The notes: a model not told the origin generated them from the sequence alone. 64,000 nucleotides of DNA from Microbacterium mitrae (GCF_008017445.1 NZ_VRSW01000001.1:682001-746000); one strand, 5' to 3'. Positions 55,965 to 64,000 are shown, counted from the first letter of the stretch. Translations and numbers: made by a program.

Positions 55965-57308
55965 ATGAGTCACGACACGGCAGTGAGCCCCGCCCCACCA
56001 GTGCGACGCACCTACCCAGCGCCGCGGTCTTATGAGCGCCTCCGCGCGCACGTCGAGGTTCCTGGTTCCAAGTCGTTGACCAACCGCGAGCTGGTGCTGG
56101 CCGCCATCGCCGACGGCCCCAGCCGCATTATTGCGCCGCTACATTCGCAAGACTCTGAGCGCATGATCGAAGCGCTGCGCGCGCTCGGAACCACGATTGA
56201 GTTTGTCGAAGGCACCAGCACGTTTGGCGATGACCTGGTGATCACTCCGGCGAAGCCATTCGCCGCCGGCACCACCGTCGATTGTGGGCAAGCCGGAACC
56301 GTGATGCGCTTTGTCCCGCCGCTGGCGGGCCTGGCAACCGGCGATGTCTTTGTGACGGCCGACGAAACGGCGCTGCACCGCCCGATGGGCGAGATGATCA
56401 GTGCGCTTCGCGACCTGGGCGTTGACATTGACGACGGCGGCAATTGGTCATTGCCCTTCACCGTGAAGGCTCACGGACACGTGCGCGGTGGCGAAGTTCG
56501 CATCGATGCCTCCCGCTCCAGCCAGTTTGTTTCTGGCCTGCTGCTGGTGGCCGCCCGCTTTGATGTGGGATTGCATCTCACGCACACCGGCGAGCGTCTG
56601 CCCTCCATACCGCATATTGATATGACGATCGAGGCGCTCGCGCACCGGGGCGTGCGGGTCGAGACGCCGAGCGTCGGCGAATGGGTGGTTCCGGCCGGCC
56701 CGATCCGCGGCAAAGACATCACGATCGAACCCGACCTCTCCAACGCTGCACCGTTCTTGTGTGCGGCCGTCGTCACCGGCGGCACGGTGTCGGTGCCCCG
56801 TTGGCCAGTGCACTCGACGCAGCCCGGCGCCATGCTGATGGACATCCTCCCCCAGTTCGGCGCGCGCGTGAGCCGTCGCAGTGGCATTCTCACGGTCACG
56901 GGCACCGGAACCATTAACGGCGTCGACCTTGATCTTTCCGCCGCAGGCGAGTTGGCTCCCAACCTCGTTGGTCTCGCGACGCTCGCCAATTCGCCGTCGA
57001 CCTTCCGCGGTATCGGCCACATCCGCCAACACGAGACCGACCGCATCGCCGCGCTGATCAGTGAAATCGAGTCGATCGGCGGCAGGGCCGAAGAGCTCGA
57101 GGATGGCATCCGCGTCATTCCGCAGCCAATGCATGGCGGCACGTGGCGCGCGCACCACGATCACCGCATGGCAACGACGGGTGCGCTCATCGGCCTGGCG
57201 GTCGATGGCGTGATCATCGACGACATCACGACAACGGCGAAGACTCTTCCGCAGTTCCGCGAACTGTGGGAGGGCATGCTCGCCGCAACCGGAGACCACG
57301 CAGCGTGA
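55965..57308 (+). CDS. aroA: 3-phosphoshikimate 1-carboxyvinyltransferase
   Basis: 447 residues from ATG 55965. The fold is the inside-out barrel of EPSP synthase: VPGSKSLTNRELVLAAIADG, DDLVITP, then CGQAGTVMRFVPPLAG (the loop that usually reads GNAGTxMR), RPMGEMISALRDLG and HDHRMATTGALIGLAVDGV near the end. It condenses shikimate 3-phosphate with phosphoenolpyruvate. The asparagine of the canonical loop is replaced by glutamine. TAGGCT lies seven bases before the ATG. Followed by rsgA with a GTGA overlap. Confidence 0.94.
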   Translation: MSHDTAVSPAPPVRRTYPAPRSYERLRAHVEVPGSKSLTNRELVLAAIADGPSRIIAPLHSQDSERMIEALRALGTTIEFVEGTSTFGDDLVITPAKPFAAGTTVDCGQAGTVMRFVPPLAGLATGDVFVTADETALHRPMGEMISALRDLGVDIDDGGNWSLPFTVKAHGHVRGGEVRIDASRSSQFVSGLLLVAARFDVGLHLTHTGERLPSIPHIDMTIEALAHRGVRVETPSVGEWVVPAGPIRGKDITIEPDLSNAAPFLCAAVVTGGTVSVPRWPVHSTQPGAMLMDILPQFGARVSRRSGILTVTGTGTINGVDLDLSAAGELAPNLVGLATLANSPSTFRGIGHIRQHETDRIAALISEIESIGGRAEELEDGIRVIPQPMHGGTWRAHHDHRMATTGALIGLAVDGVIIDDITTTAKTLPQFRELWEGMLAATGDHAA

Positions 57309-58366
57309 GTTGGCTGGGCGATTTCGACGACGACGATGACGACGACTTTGACGAGTCGCGGATTCGCGTAAGGCCCAACCCCAAGGCCAACCGGCCCCGC
57401 ACCAAGCGACGCCCTGCACACGCCGACGCGCAAATCGCTCGAGTGCTGGGCGTTGACCGCGGTCGTTACACCGTCATGGTCGGTGAAGATACCGACCAGG
57501 AGCGCACCGTCATCGCTTCGCGCGCTCGCGAACTGCGCGGCATGGCGATTGTCACCGGCGACCGTGCCCGCGTCGTTGGCGACACGTCTGGTGATGACGG
57601 TACGCTTGCGCGCATTGTCGGCATCGAAGAGCGCTCCACGCTGCTGCGCCGCAGCGCCGACGACACCGACAACGTCGAACGCGTCATCGTCGCCAACGCT
57701 GACCAAATGTTGGTGGTCGTTGCGGCCGCAGATCCGGAACCACGAGAGCGGCTGGTCGATCGGTACCTGGTTGCGGCATTGGACGCCGGCATCACGCCTC
57801 TGCTGGTGATCACCAAGACCGATCTCGCCGACCCCACCGAGTTTCTGCAGCACTTCGCGGGCATCGAAAACCTCCAGGTGTTCCGCTCGGCGACCGGCGA
57901 CGTTCCCATCGAAGAGATCGGTCGCGCCCTCATCGGCAAGACGACCGTCTTGGTGGGCCATTCCGGCGTTGGTAAATCCACGCTGGTCAATGAGCTGGTT
58001 CCGGGCGCTGGCCGCGCAACCGGCCACGTCAATGAGGTCACCGGCCGTGGCCGCCACACATCGTCATCGACCGTGTCGCTACGCTATGAGTCGCCCGAGG
58101 GCCGCGGGTGGGCGATCGACACCCCCGGCGTGCGGTCCTTCGGCCTCGGCCACGTCAACCCGGAGAACATTCTCCGCGCGTTCCGCGACCTGGATACCCT
58201 CGCAGAAGAATGCCCACGCGGTTGCACGCACCTCGCCGATGCCGAAGACTGCGCCCTCAACGAGGCCGCCAGGGCTGGAGAGTTGAGCGATGCTGGCCTT
58301 GCCAGGCTCGACTCACTGCATCGGCTCCTCGCCTCGTTCGAAGAGCGCGCAAAACAGCAGCCCTAA
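57305..58366 (+). CDS. rsgA: Ribosome small-subunit GTPase RsgA
   Basis: 353 residues. N-terminal acidic tract (DFDDDDDDDFDE), an OB domain (about 55-120), then a circularly permuted GTPase: G4 ITKTD before G1 GHSGVGKST (about 218-226), and the zinc region CPRGCTHLADAEDC near the C-terminus. It helps mature the 30S subunit. GTG at 57305 is set by the overlap with aroA. The acidic tract at the very start is unusual. Confidence 0.93.
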   Translation: MSWLGDFDDDDDDDFDESRIRVRPNPKANRPRTKRRPAHADAQIARVLGVDRGRYTVMVGEDTDQERTVIASRARELRGMAIVTGDRARVVGDTSGDDGTLARIVGIEERSTLLRRSADDTDNVERVIVANADQMLVVVAAADPEPRERLVDRYLVAALDAGITPLLVITKTDLADPTEFLQHFAGIENLQVFRSATGDVPIEEIGRALIGKTTVLVGHSGVGKSTLVNELVPGAGRATGHVNEVTGRGRHTSSSTVSLRYESPEGRGWAIDTPGVRSFGLGHVNPENILRAFRDLDTLAEECPRGCTHLADAEDCALNEAARAGELSDAGLARLDSLHRLLASFEERAKQQP

Positions 58367-58410
58367 CGCGCGATTCTGTCGCGCCGCATCGGCACCGTAG
58401 GGTGAAGAGT

Positions 58411-58884
58411 GTGACTCTGCGACTTGAACCCGGAACCCCCGCCCCACCCTTCACCCTTCCCGATGAGGACGGCAAGCCAGTCTCACTCGCGGACTACCGA
58501 GGCAAGAAGGTCGTGCTGTACTTCTACCCGCAGGCGATGACGCCGGCGTGCACGACGCAAGCGTGCGAGTTCCGCGACAATTCCGCGGCTCTCGCTCAAG
58601 CCGGGTACGCAGTCATCGGGGTGAGCCCCGACGAATCCGAGCGATTGGGGCGCTTTCGCGACCGCGACGCCCTCACCTTTCCGCTGCTCAGCGACCCCGA
58701 CCACGCCGTGATGGAGACGTACGGAACCTGGGGCGAGAAGATCAACTATGGTCGCCCCTACCAGGGCGTCATTCGCTCCACGTTTGTCATCGACGAGCGG
58801 GGCATCATCACGCATGCGCTGTACAACGTGAAGGCGACCGGACACGTCGCGCGCGTCATCAAGTTGCTGGGGCTCTCGGCCTAA
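58411..58884 (+). CDS. bcp: Thioredoxin-dependent peroxiredoxin (Bcp/PrxQ family)
   Basis: 157 residues, the standard Bcp length. Peroxidatic C47 and resolving C52 lie in PACTTQACEFRD, five residues apart as in the atypical two-Cys subgroup. It reduces peroxides with thioredoxin. GTG 58411 follows TAGGGT plus seven bases. Its position after the SigR locus and aroA-rsgA fits an oxidative-stress setting, but it has its own promoter-like box. Confidence 0.92.
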   Translation: MTLRLEPGTPAPPFTLPDEDGKPVSLADYRGKKVVLYFYPQAMTPACTTQACEFRDNSAALAQAGYAVIGVSPDESERLGRFRDRDALTFPLLSDPDHAVMETYGTWGEKINYGRPYQGVIRSTFVIDERGIITHALYNVKATGHVARVIKLLGLSA

Positions 58885-58894
58885 TCTCGGAGCT

Positions 58895-59326
58895 CTAGTC
58901 TGCGGCAGGGAGATCGTCTGGCGCGGTGTCGGCCTCGGCGCGCGCCCGACGCTCGTCGGCCGCCGTCTGTTTTGCGGCCTGGAAGATCGCAATCAACCCG
59001 ATAATCGCGGGAAGTGCGATCGCAGCCGCGACGGCCGGGTGAGCAAATTGCCCGGTGAGTGCGCCCAACGCGATGGCGAGCGCCATCAACTGCGTCACGA
59101 TGCCGCCCGAACGCGCCCAGGTCTGTTCGGTGAGGAGCCCCCACGCAAATGCCACCATCGCCGCACCAATGATTATGGTCAGCACGATCAGCGCCACGGC
59201 GCTGGTGAACGACATTGTATTGCCCTTGAACAGCTCAACAATCTGCAAGCCGGCAAGACCAAGCACCACCAGTGCCTCCAGCGCCATAACGGCAGCGGCG
59301 ATGCGGGATGCGATGCGGGATTTCAT
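58895..59326 (-). CDS. Hypothetical membrane protein
   Basis: 143 residues from ATG 59326, with AGGAGAG just upstream. Four hydrophobic segments span about 10-120 (MALEALVVLGLAGLQIVELF and onward), and the last 25 residues are charged (AKQTAADERRARAEADTAP). No family recognised. It converges with bcp and diverges from whiB. Function unknown. Confidence 0.75.
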   Translation of the reverse strand: MKSRIASRIAAAVMALEALVVLGLAGLQIVELFKGNTMSFTSAVALIVLTIIIGAAMVAFAWGLLTEQTWARSGGIVTQLMALAIALGALTGQFAHPAVAAAIALPAIIGLIAIFQAAKQTAADERRARAEADTAPDDLPAAD

Positions 59327-59565
59327 GTCTCTCCTGTCGAGGGGCACACGCTGGCACGAGTTGGACACCGCCTGAATCCAAGGTGTGAGAAAGAATTAAC
59401 CCTTGATTCATCGGATGACCCGTGGGAAACTAGTTCAGCCGTGTGCTCCCACAGCGGCGTGGGGCGAGCATTTCAGCTCGCATTCTTCACACAGGGTATC
59501 CGAATAACCCCGGCACATCCCGAGCCTTCGCTCACACTCCCCCCTTTGCAAGGAGCACTACCAAA
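59327..59565 (+). promoter_or_regulatory. whiB promoter and leader region
   Basis: 239 bases between divergent starts. A candidate promoter TTGATT (59403-59408), 17 bases, GAAACT (59426-59431) would give a leader of about 130 bases. In the leader a perfect GCGAGC-ATTTCA-GCTCGC hairpin lies at 59464-59481. AAGGAG lies about ten bases before the ATG. No other gene is seen. Confidence 0.45.
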
Positions 59566-59814
59566 ATGGATTGGCGCGACAAATCAGCGTGTCTCACTGT
59601 CGACCCCGAACTCTTCTTTCCGGTCGGTAACACAGGGCCCGCTGTTGACCAGATCGAGAAGGCGAAGTCGGTGTGCGCACGGTGCACGGTGACCGAGATC
59701 TGCCTGCAGTACGCACTCGAGACCGGTCAAGACTCCGGCGTCTGGGGCGGCCTCAGCGAAGACGAGCGCCGCGCTCTGAAGCGACGCGCAGCTCGCGCGC
59801 GCCGCGCTTCGTAA
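59566..59814 (+). CDS. whiB: WhiB-family iron-sulfur transcriptional regulator (WhiB1-like)
   Basis: 82 residues. Four cysteines at C9, C37, C40 and C46 match the WhiB 4Fe-4S ligands (C-x29-30-C-x2-C-x5-C), followed by the GVWGG turn (58-62) and a basic C-terminal tail for DNA. The size and the short tail favour WhiB1. It senses nitric oxide or redox state. A terminator follows the stop. Confidence 0.95.
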   Translation: MDWRDKSACLTVDPELFFPVGNTGPAVDQIEKAKSVCARCTVTEICLQYALETGQDSGVWGGLSEDERRALKRRAARARRAS

Positions 59815-59825
59815 AAACAGAATTC

Positions 59826-59860
59826 GTGAGGGAGGGCGACCGCTGGTCGCCCTCCCTCAC
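59826..59860. terminator. Strong bidirectional terminator between whiB and pdtaS
   Basis: Perfect 16-bp stem (arm GTGAGGGAGGGCGACC) with loop GCT, flanked by AAAAACAG on the left and TGTTTTT on the right, so both strands end in a T run. It serves the convergent whiB and pdtaS genes. Confidence 0.9.
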
Positions 59861-59879
59861 TGTTTTTCGCGCAAATGCG

Positions 59880-61367
59880 CTAGTTGCTTGCAATCCAGCG
59901 CATCGGAATCTGAATGGTCACCACGGTGCCGCCCTCATCTCCGGTGCGCCAGTCGATGGTTCCGCTCAACTCACCCTGAATCAGGGTGCGCACAATTTGG
60001 GTGCCAAGACCGCGCCCCACGGTGCCCTCGGGCAGCCCGGAGCCCGTGTCAACGACGCGCACGATGAGCTCCTCCTCGGTACGCTCCGCAATGATCTCTA
60101 CCTCCCCCTCACGCCCGGCAAGACCATGCTCCACGGCGTTGGTAACAACCTCGGTGAGTGCCAGCGCGAGCGGCGTGGCATAGGCGCTCGGCAGGCGGCC
60201 AAAGCGACCAACCGATTTCGTGCGAGCCGAGGTTCCGGCCCCGGCGGCAACTTCGGCCACCAGCTTGAGCACGCGAGCAAACACCTCATCAAAGTCAACG
60301 TTTTGCGTGAGGCCTTCGGAGAGGGTGTCGTGCACGATCGCGATCGACGCAACTCGCCGCATGGCCTGGGTGAGCGCATCACGCGCCTCCTCAGAGTGCG
60401 TGCGGCGCGCCTGGATGCGCAACAGCGACGACACCGTCTGCAGGTTGTTCTTCACCCGGTGGTGGATCTCGCGAATCGTGGCGTCTTTGGTGATGAGCTC
60501 TTGCTCCTGATGACGCATCTCGGTGACATCGCGGCACAGAATGATCGCACCGGTGCGGGTGCCATTCTTCTTCAGCGGAATCGCGCGCAGCGAAACCGTC
60601 ACGCCGCGCGACTCAATGTCCGCACGCCACGGCGCGCGGCCCGTCACCACAACGGGGAGCGACTCATCAACCTCGCGTACGCTGGGCACGATTTCGCTCA
60701 CCACTTCGACGAGCGGTTCGCCCTCCAGCTCGTCGTCAAAGCCCATCCGGTTAAACGCGGAGAGCGCATTGGGGCTCGCGAAGGTGGTGATGCCGTCAAC
60801 GTCGAGGCGAATCAGACCGTCAGAGGCACGCGGCGCGCCACGACGCGGCGATGCCGGAGCATCCATGTCAGGGAAGTCGGCCGAGCCGATCATTTCAAAG
60901 AGATCGTCCGCGCACGCATTGAAAGTGATCTGTTGGCGAGACGGAGTGCGAGCCTCGCCCAGGTTCGTGTGCCTGGTGACCACGCCGATGACGCGCGGCG
61001 GCGTGCCAGGGGCGGGGCGCTGGCGCACGATAGGTGCCGCCCGCACGCGGGTCGGCATCTCCTCGAACCAGTCGGGCGATGACGAATCGACGATTTCACC
61101 GGACTGGAAGGCACCGCGCACCTGCGTTGCCCACTGCGGGCGCACCGTCTCCCCCACGATGTCGCGGTAAAACAGCGTGGCCGCGCCGCCCGGACGAGTG
61201 TGGGCGACAGCAATGAACGAATCATCAGCGGTGGGCACCCACAACACAATGTCGGCGATCGCAAGATCGGCGAGCAGCTGACCATCACCGGCAAGGCGAT
61301 GCAGCCATTCCACATCGGCCTGATCGGCGAGGCCCTGGGCAAAAACGAGGTCGCTCAGTGTTGACAC
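59880..61367 (-). CDS. pdtaS: PdtaS-type sensor histidine kinase (HisKA_2)
   Basis: 495 residues, no membrane helices. Order: GAF-like domain (1-150), PAS domain (about 175-285, ITTFASPNALSAFNRMGF), the HisKA_2 phospho-acceptor IHHRVKNNLQTVSSLLRIQA, then HATPase_c (TEVVTNAVEHGL, VDTGSGLPEG, GLGTQIVRTLI). In mycobacteria PdtaS phosphorylates PdtaR, an RNA-binding antiterminator; the partner is not in this window. GTG 61367 has TAGGCT six bases upstream, overlapping the last codons of the preceding gene. Confidence 0.92.
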   Translation of the reverse strand: MSTLSDLVFAQGLADQADVEWLHRLAGDGQLLADLAIADIVLWVPTADDSFIAVAHTRPGGAATLFYRDIVGETVRPQWATQVRGAFQSGEIVDSSSPDWFEEMPTRVRAAPIVRQRPAPGTPPRVIGVVTRHTNLGEARTPSRQQITFNACADDLFEMIGSADFPDMDAPASPRRGAPRASDGLIRLDVDGITTFASPNALSAFNRMGFDDELEGEPLVEVVSEIVPSVREVDESLPVVVTGRAPWRADIESRGVTVSLRAIPLKKNGTRTGAIILCRDVTEMRHQEQELITKDATIREIHHRVKNNLQTVSSLLRIQARRTHSEEARDALTQAMRRVASIAIVHDTLSEGLTQNVDFDEVFARVLKLVAEVAAGAGTSARTKSVGRFGRLPSAYATPLALALTEVVTNAVEHGLAGREGEVEIIAERTEEELIVRVVDTGSGLPEGTVGRGLGTQIVRTLIQGELSGTIDWRTGDEGGTVVTIQIPMRWIASN

Positions 61368-61371
61368 AAGC

Positions 61372-62607
61372 TCAGCCTAGTTGGGCTGGCACTCCGGCGA
61401 CGTCAGCGATAGCGGGTTTATTCTTCCTGCCGCGGCGAGCGCGCCGCGGCATTGCGGTCGCCGCAGTATCGGGTTGGCCAAGCACGTCAGCGGCGAGGCG
61501 CCGCACGCCGGCCGCGAAGGCGGACTTCGGTGCGATATCGGTGATGGTGCGACTGTGCAGCGCCGCGCCATCCGCAATGTCGGGTTCGTGCGAGAGAAAC
61601 AGAATTTCCTCGACGTTCGTGAAGCGGGCCAGCGTCCGCCGAATTTGGCCCTTCGCATCAAGACCCAGCGAAGCCGTGCGCACCCGATTGACGACAACAT
61701 GCACCGGAGTGTCACCGACCAGCGCGCGAAGCTCACCATAGGCACGAATGAACCGTGCGATGCCGACGGCATCGGCTGAGGCGACCGCCACGATGTGATC
61801 GGCCGATCGCAGCGCCGCAATCGTTGCCGCATTGCGGGCCGGGCTCGCCATATCGCTCAGAATCTCCCCGTCCTCTTCGAGACTCGCGGCAACGTCAATC
61901 ACAATGGTTTCGACCCAGCCCCGCGCAATCTCCAGGCACGCGGTCACCCGTTCGGCAGAGAGCTCTGGCCACCGGCCGGGACGATTAATGCCGGTCAGTA
62001 CCGAGCACGCCCCGTCGGTGGCACGAAGCGGTTGCGCGACGCGGCTGAGTTCGGCGGCGTCCAATGTGCGCCGCTCTGCCGCCCGACACGCGGAGGCAAA
62101 GCCCGGACCGTCATCGGTCAACCCCAGCATCATCGCCAGCGCCGGCGCATGACTGTCGGCATCGATCAGCGCCGTTGGTCGGTTGCCGCGAGCACATTCT
62201 GCGGCGAGGCTTGCAGCGAGCGTTGACCGTCCGGGCGCACCATGTGGGCCCCACACTACGATGACACCGCCACACACCGGCTCGCGGTGCGGCGGAACCG
62301 TGTGGTGCACGATGTGCTCGGCCTCAAGGGTGGTGAGCAGCGCCAGGCCGAAGGAGGCCGCGAGGCGATGCCCTGCCGCATCGGTGGCGTACGGCACGAT
62401 GCGAACGCCGGCGCGATCACACGCCGCCACCAGCGCGGCGTTTAAGACGCGTGGTTCGCTGCGCACGACGAGCACATCGACACCACTCAAATCGGCGGCG
62501 GCCACCGTTGCCGGATCGGCCTGGTGCACCTCCTCGTCGCGCTGGGCAAACCCGACCGCCACGATTGCTGCCAGCTCTTGCGCCAGCGCGAGGACAATAC
62601 GCGTCAT
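61372..62607 (-). CDS. ParA/MinD-like ATPase, CpaE/TadZ type
   Basis: 411 residues from ATG 62607, which overlaps the SAF gene stop by one base. A receiver-like N-terminal part (1-100) precedes the ATPase: a Walker A-like GPHGAPGRST (120-129) in which the usual lysine is R127, switch region VIDVAASLEEDG, and the DHIVAVASADAVGIARF segment. CpaE/TadZ proteins place pilus machinery at the pole; no pilus genes are seen here besides the adjacent SAF protein. The basic C-terminal tail (MPRRARRGRKNK) is notable. Confidence 0.8.
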   Translation of the reverse strand: MTRIVLALAQELAAIVAVGFAQRDEEVHQADPATVAAADLSGVDVLVVRSEPRVLNAALVAACDRAGVRIVPYATDAAGHRLAASFGLALLTTLEAEHIVHHTVPPHREPVCGGVIVVWGPHGAPGRSTLAASLAAECARGNRPTALIDADSHAPALAMMLGLTDDGPGFASACRAAERRTLDAAELSRVAQPLRATDGACSVLTGINRPGRWPELSAERVTACLEIARGWVETIVIDVAASLEEDGEILSDMASPARNAATIAALRSADHIVAVASADAVGIARFIRAYGELRALVGDTPVHVVVNRVRTASLGLDAKGQIRRTLARFTNVEEILFLSHEPDIADGAALHSRTITDIAPKSAFAAGVRRLAADVLGQPDTAATAMPRRARRGRKNKPAIADVAGVPAQLG

Positions 62608-63218
62608 TACCGCACACCGCCCAACGGAACCACCCACAGCGCCGCCTTCGACGCCTGCGCATCCAGCAGGGCTGCCACCTGGTTCCGATCGACGATGAGC
62701 TCAAGCGTGACCGTTCCGCCGGAGGCAAGGCCCGTGCTCTCGCGAATCGCGGCGACCGTCGCCGTCTCAATCAAGACCTGCGCATCGTCATAGCCGCGAT
62801 CTTTGACGGGCGACATCCACACCTCAACAGAACTGCCCACCGTGACGGTACTGGCCACATCAACCGTGCTGGTAATGACAACCGTGGTCACCGTGCTGCG
62901 CGCGGTTTCTATCACCGCGCCCGCGGGAATGAGCTCACCGGCGGCCAGTGGGCGCGTAATTGTCGAGTCTTTGGGTAGCGCGGTGAGGTAGCTGCCCTCC
63001 GCCTCCCCCAGCGCGACTTCAACCCACCGCACATCGCTTTCATCGATCGGCGTGCCGGGTAGCAGCGTCGTATCGGCAACCGCCACCGGGGTTGTCGTGC
63101 GGGCCGCGGCCACCACCCACCACACCCCGGCGATCGAGGCGACGACGAGGGCAAGGCCGATGAGAAAGCGTGCGTCCGCCCAGACTGCTCGGTTTGTGCG
63201 CGAAGACATAGCGGTCAT
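62607..63218 (-). CDS. SAF-domain membrane protein, CpaB/RcpC-like
   Basis: 203 residues from ATG 63218 (ATG 63209 is an alternative). One membrane helix near residues 20-40 (FLIGLALVVASIAGVWWVVA), then a SAF domain (about 50-115, LPGTPIDESDVRWVEVALGE). The rest is a beta-rich region (VVITSTVDVASTVTVGSSVE). Similar proteins assemble Flp/Tad pili. It is transcribed with the TadZ-like ATPase, but secretion ATPase and pilin genes are not nearby, so the role is open. Confidence 0.8.
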   Translation of the reverse strand: MTAMSSRTNRAVWADARFLIGLALVVASIAGVWWVVAAARTTTPVAVADTTLLPGTPIDESDVRWVEVALGEAEGSYLTALPKDSTITRPLAAGELIPAGAVIETARSTVTTVVITSTVDVASTVTVGSSVEVWMSPVKDRGYDDAQVLIETATVAAIRESTGLASGGTVTLELIVDRNQVAALLDAQASKAALWVVPLGGVR

Positions 63219-63308
63219 GCTGACACGAGGCGAGCCGCCGTGCCGAAGGTTATCCACAGCACAATCAATCCACCCACCAGATTCGGCTGATGGGTAAATA
63301 ATGGGGAC
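63219..63308. promoter_or_regulatory. Divergent intergenic region with a perfect DnaA-type box
   Basis: TTATCCACA at 63250-63258 matches the DnaA box consensus exactly. AATAAT (63297-63302) lies six bases before the plus-strand ATG at 63309. Only one DnaA box is present, so this is not an origin. The region separates the SAF gene from the small DNA-binding gene. Confidence 0.5.
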
Positions 63309-63587
63309 ATGTCTGAGTCCAACGCACCCGAGCGTTACGTCTCCCTGGCCCAAGTTGCCGAACTTCTCGACCTCGAGGTCGACGAGGTATTGCGCCTGGT
63401 GCAGGAGGGGCAGCTTCGCGGCGCCCGCCTGGGCTCGCCCGCGCAGTGGCGTGTTGCCGAAGCCAGTGTCGGCGCCTATCTCGACGAGCAGCGTGAGGAG
63501 TCTCGCCGCATTGCGCTGTGGAACCAATCGGTCAACGCCAGCTTCCCCGAGCTGTGGGGCGGCACGGAGGGCCGCAGGCCCCGCTAG
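63309..63587 (+). CDS. MerR/excisionase-type helix-turn-helix protein (BldC-like)
   Basis: 92 residues. Residues 10-60 are a helix-turn-helix with wing typical of small MerR or excisionase proteins (VSLAQVAELLDLEVDEVLRL, then GQLRGARLGSPAQWRVAEAS). The C-terminal 30 residues are predicted helical. Such proteins act as DNA-architectural regulators (BldC) in actinobacteria; excisionase function is unlikely with no integrase nearby. The start follows AATAAT and six bases. Confidence 0.85.
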   Translation: MSESNAPERYVSLAQVAELLDLEVDEVLRLVQEGQLRGARLGSPAQWRVAEASVGAYLDEQREESRRIALWNQSVNASFPELWGGTEGRRPR

Positions 63588-64000
63588 CGCGAGAGCGGGC
63601 TCGCCATCGCAATTGCGGCGAACGGAACCACGACAATGCGCGAGACCTCGGCGTCGCGTCGCGCAACATGCGCGTCGTGCAACGCCAGATCGCAGTGATC
63701 CGCGCCCGCTCTGTCGATGGTTCCGGTGGCAACTGATGCATCAGCAAGATGGATCATGACAGGAGTACGGCTTCGCGCCCAACCGCGCAACACATAGCCG
63801 AAGGTTGCCCGACCGGCCATCGCCGCCGTTGGAACCGGCATCAGGCTGCGCTGCAAGGCGTCAGCAGCGAAGCTCAACGCGCGAATCGCTTCGAACCGCA
63901 CACAGCGCACGGTGTTGCCGGTATCGACTCCGCACCAGTCAGCGCCCGTCGCCGACAACGTTCCGGCCACGTGGTGAGAACCGAGCGTCTTGAGCTGAAC
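63584..64000 (-). CDS. Conserved hypothetical protein, partial (start lies beyond right edge)
   Basis: The frame is open from the right edge to a TAG at 63584, at least 138 residues. Strand-rich sequence with repeated hydrophobic patches: GNTVRCVRFEAIRALSFAAD, then VMIHLADASVATGTIDRAGA and DHCDLALHDAHVARR. No family I can name with confidence. The C-terminal part has a TGTIDRAG-DH-DLALH pattern I have seen in actinobacterial proteins of unknown role. Its TAG overlaps the TAG of the convergent gene in CTAG. Confidence 0.6.
   Translation of the reverse strand, partial: VQLKTLGSHHVAGTLSATGADWCGVDTGNTVRCVRFEAIRALSFAADALQRSLMPVPTAAMAGRATFGYVLRGWARSRTPVMIHLADASVATGTIDRAGADHCDLALHDAHVARRDAEVSRIVVVPFAAIAMASPLSR

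Noticed and set aside
63309..63587. Excisionase marking an integrated element
   Set aside because: No integrase, attachment repeats or phage genes nearby; the protein fits the BldC-like group better.

Overview
The window is a 64 kb piece of chromosome from a high-GC actinobacterium, most likely a member of the family Microbacteriaceae. Evidence: mycothiol-type redox control (SigR/RsrA pair), a WhiB protein with four cysteines, a PdtaS-type histidine kinase, Pmt mannosyltransferase, DUF501 beside a DivIC/FtsB protein and enolase, frequent GTG starts, and many start codons sitting 6-7 bases after a TANNNT -10 box (leaderless transcripts). I see no prophage, insertion sequence, CRISPR array, plasmid function or rRNA. 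It reads as core chromosome with a few accessory inserts. No stretch longer than about 300 bases lacks a gene.

Layout. 1-11.3 kb: the start of a sugar-lactone oxidase gene (cut by the left edge), a PLP-dependent aldolase-like enzyme, a lipoprotein, a rhomboid protease, an unusual tRNA with anticodon UAA, then the minus-strand chain enolase / DivIC / DUF501 / subtilase / NADH dehydrogenase, an O-methyltransferase and a GntR-regulated membrane protein. 11.4-21.5 kb: thioesterase-like protein, hisS-mazG-nhaA, a gamma-carbonic-anhydrase-like protein, mfd, a proline-rich membrane protein, pth and ribosomal protein L25. 21.7-32.9 kb: a 40-residue membrane protein, gnd, a two-component system, a three-gene extracytoplasmic flavin electron-transfer module (FMN lipoprotein, ApbE, NqrB/RnfD-like reductase), prs-glmU-tRNA-Gln, a MarR regulator and an RluA-type pseudouridine synthase. 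33-42.9 kb: the metQ-metN-metI importer, an ABC-F ATPase, and an operon (M20 hydrolase, GNAT acyltransferase, N-acylamino-acid racemase) that matches the known D- to L-amino acid conversion route via N-acyl intermediates, followed by a PucR regulator. 42.9-54.8 kb: ispE, ksgA, tatD, metG and rsmI, with an MFS exporter and an aldo/keto reductase inserted among them; then pmt, a thioredoxin-fold YyaL-like protein and a second aldo/keto reductase. 54.9-64 kb: rsrA-sigR with a self-activated promoter, aroA-rsgA-bcp, whiB, pdtaS, a TadZ/CpaE-like ATPase with a SAF-domain membrane protein, a MerR-type small DNA-binding protein and a partial conserved protein.

The most unusual signal is not a gene. 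The octamer TGGTTCCG (or its complement CGGAACCA) occurs about 61 times by my hand count, close to once per kilobase on both strands, where base composition predicts only a few. It is read in several frames (Val-Pro as GTT CCG, Gly-Thr as GGA ACC, Gly-Ser as GGT TCC), also lies between genes, and once forms an inverted pair just past a stop codon. That pattern resembles the DNA uptake sequences of other bacteria and points to selection on the DNA itself. Other notable points are widespread leaderless promoters including one 22-bp divergent promoter, a tRNA-Gln that ends one base before the glmU start codon, a helically phased repeat array upstream of metQ, and convergent genes that repeatedly share four stop-codon bases.
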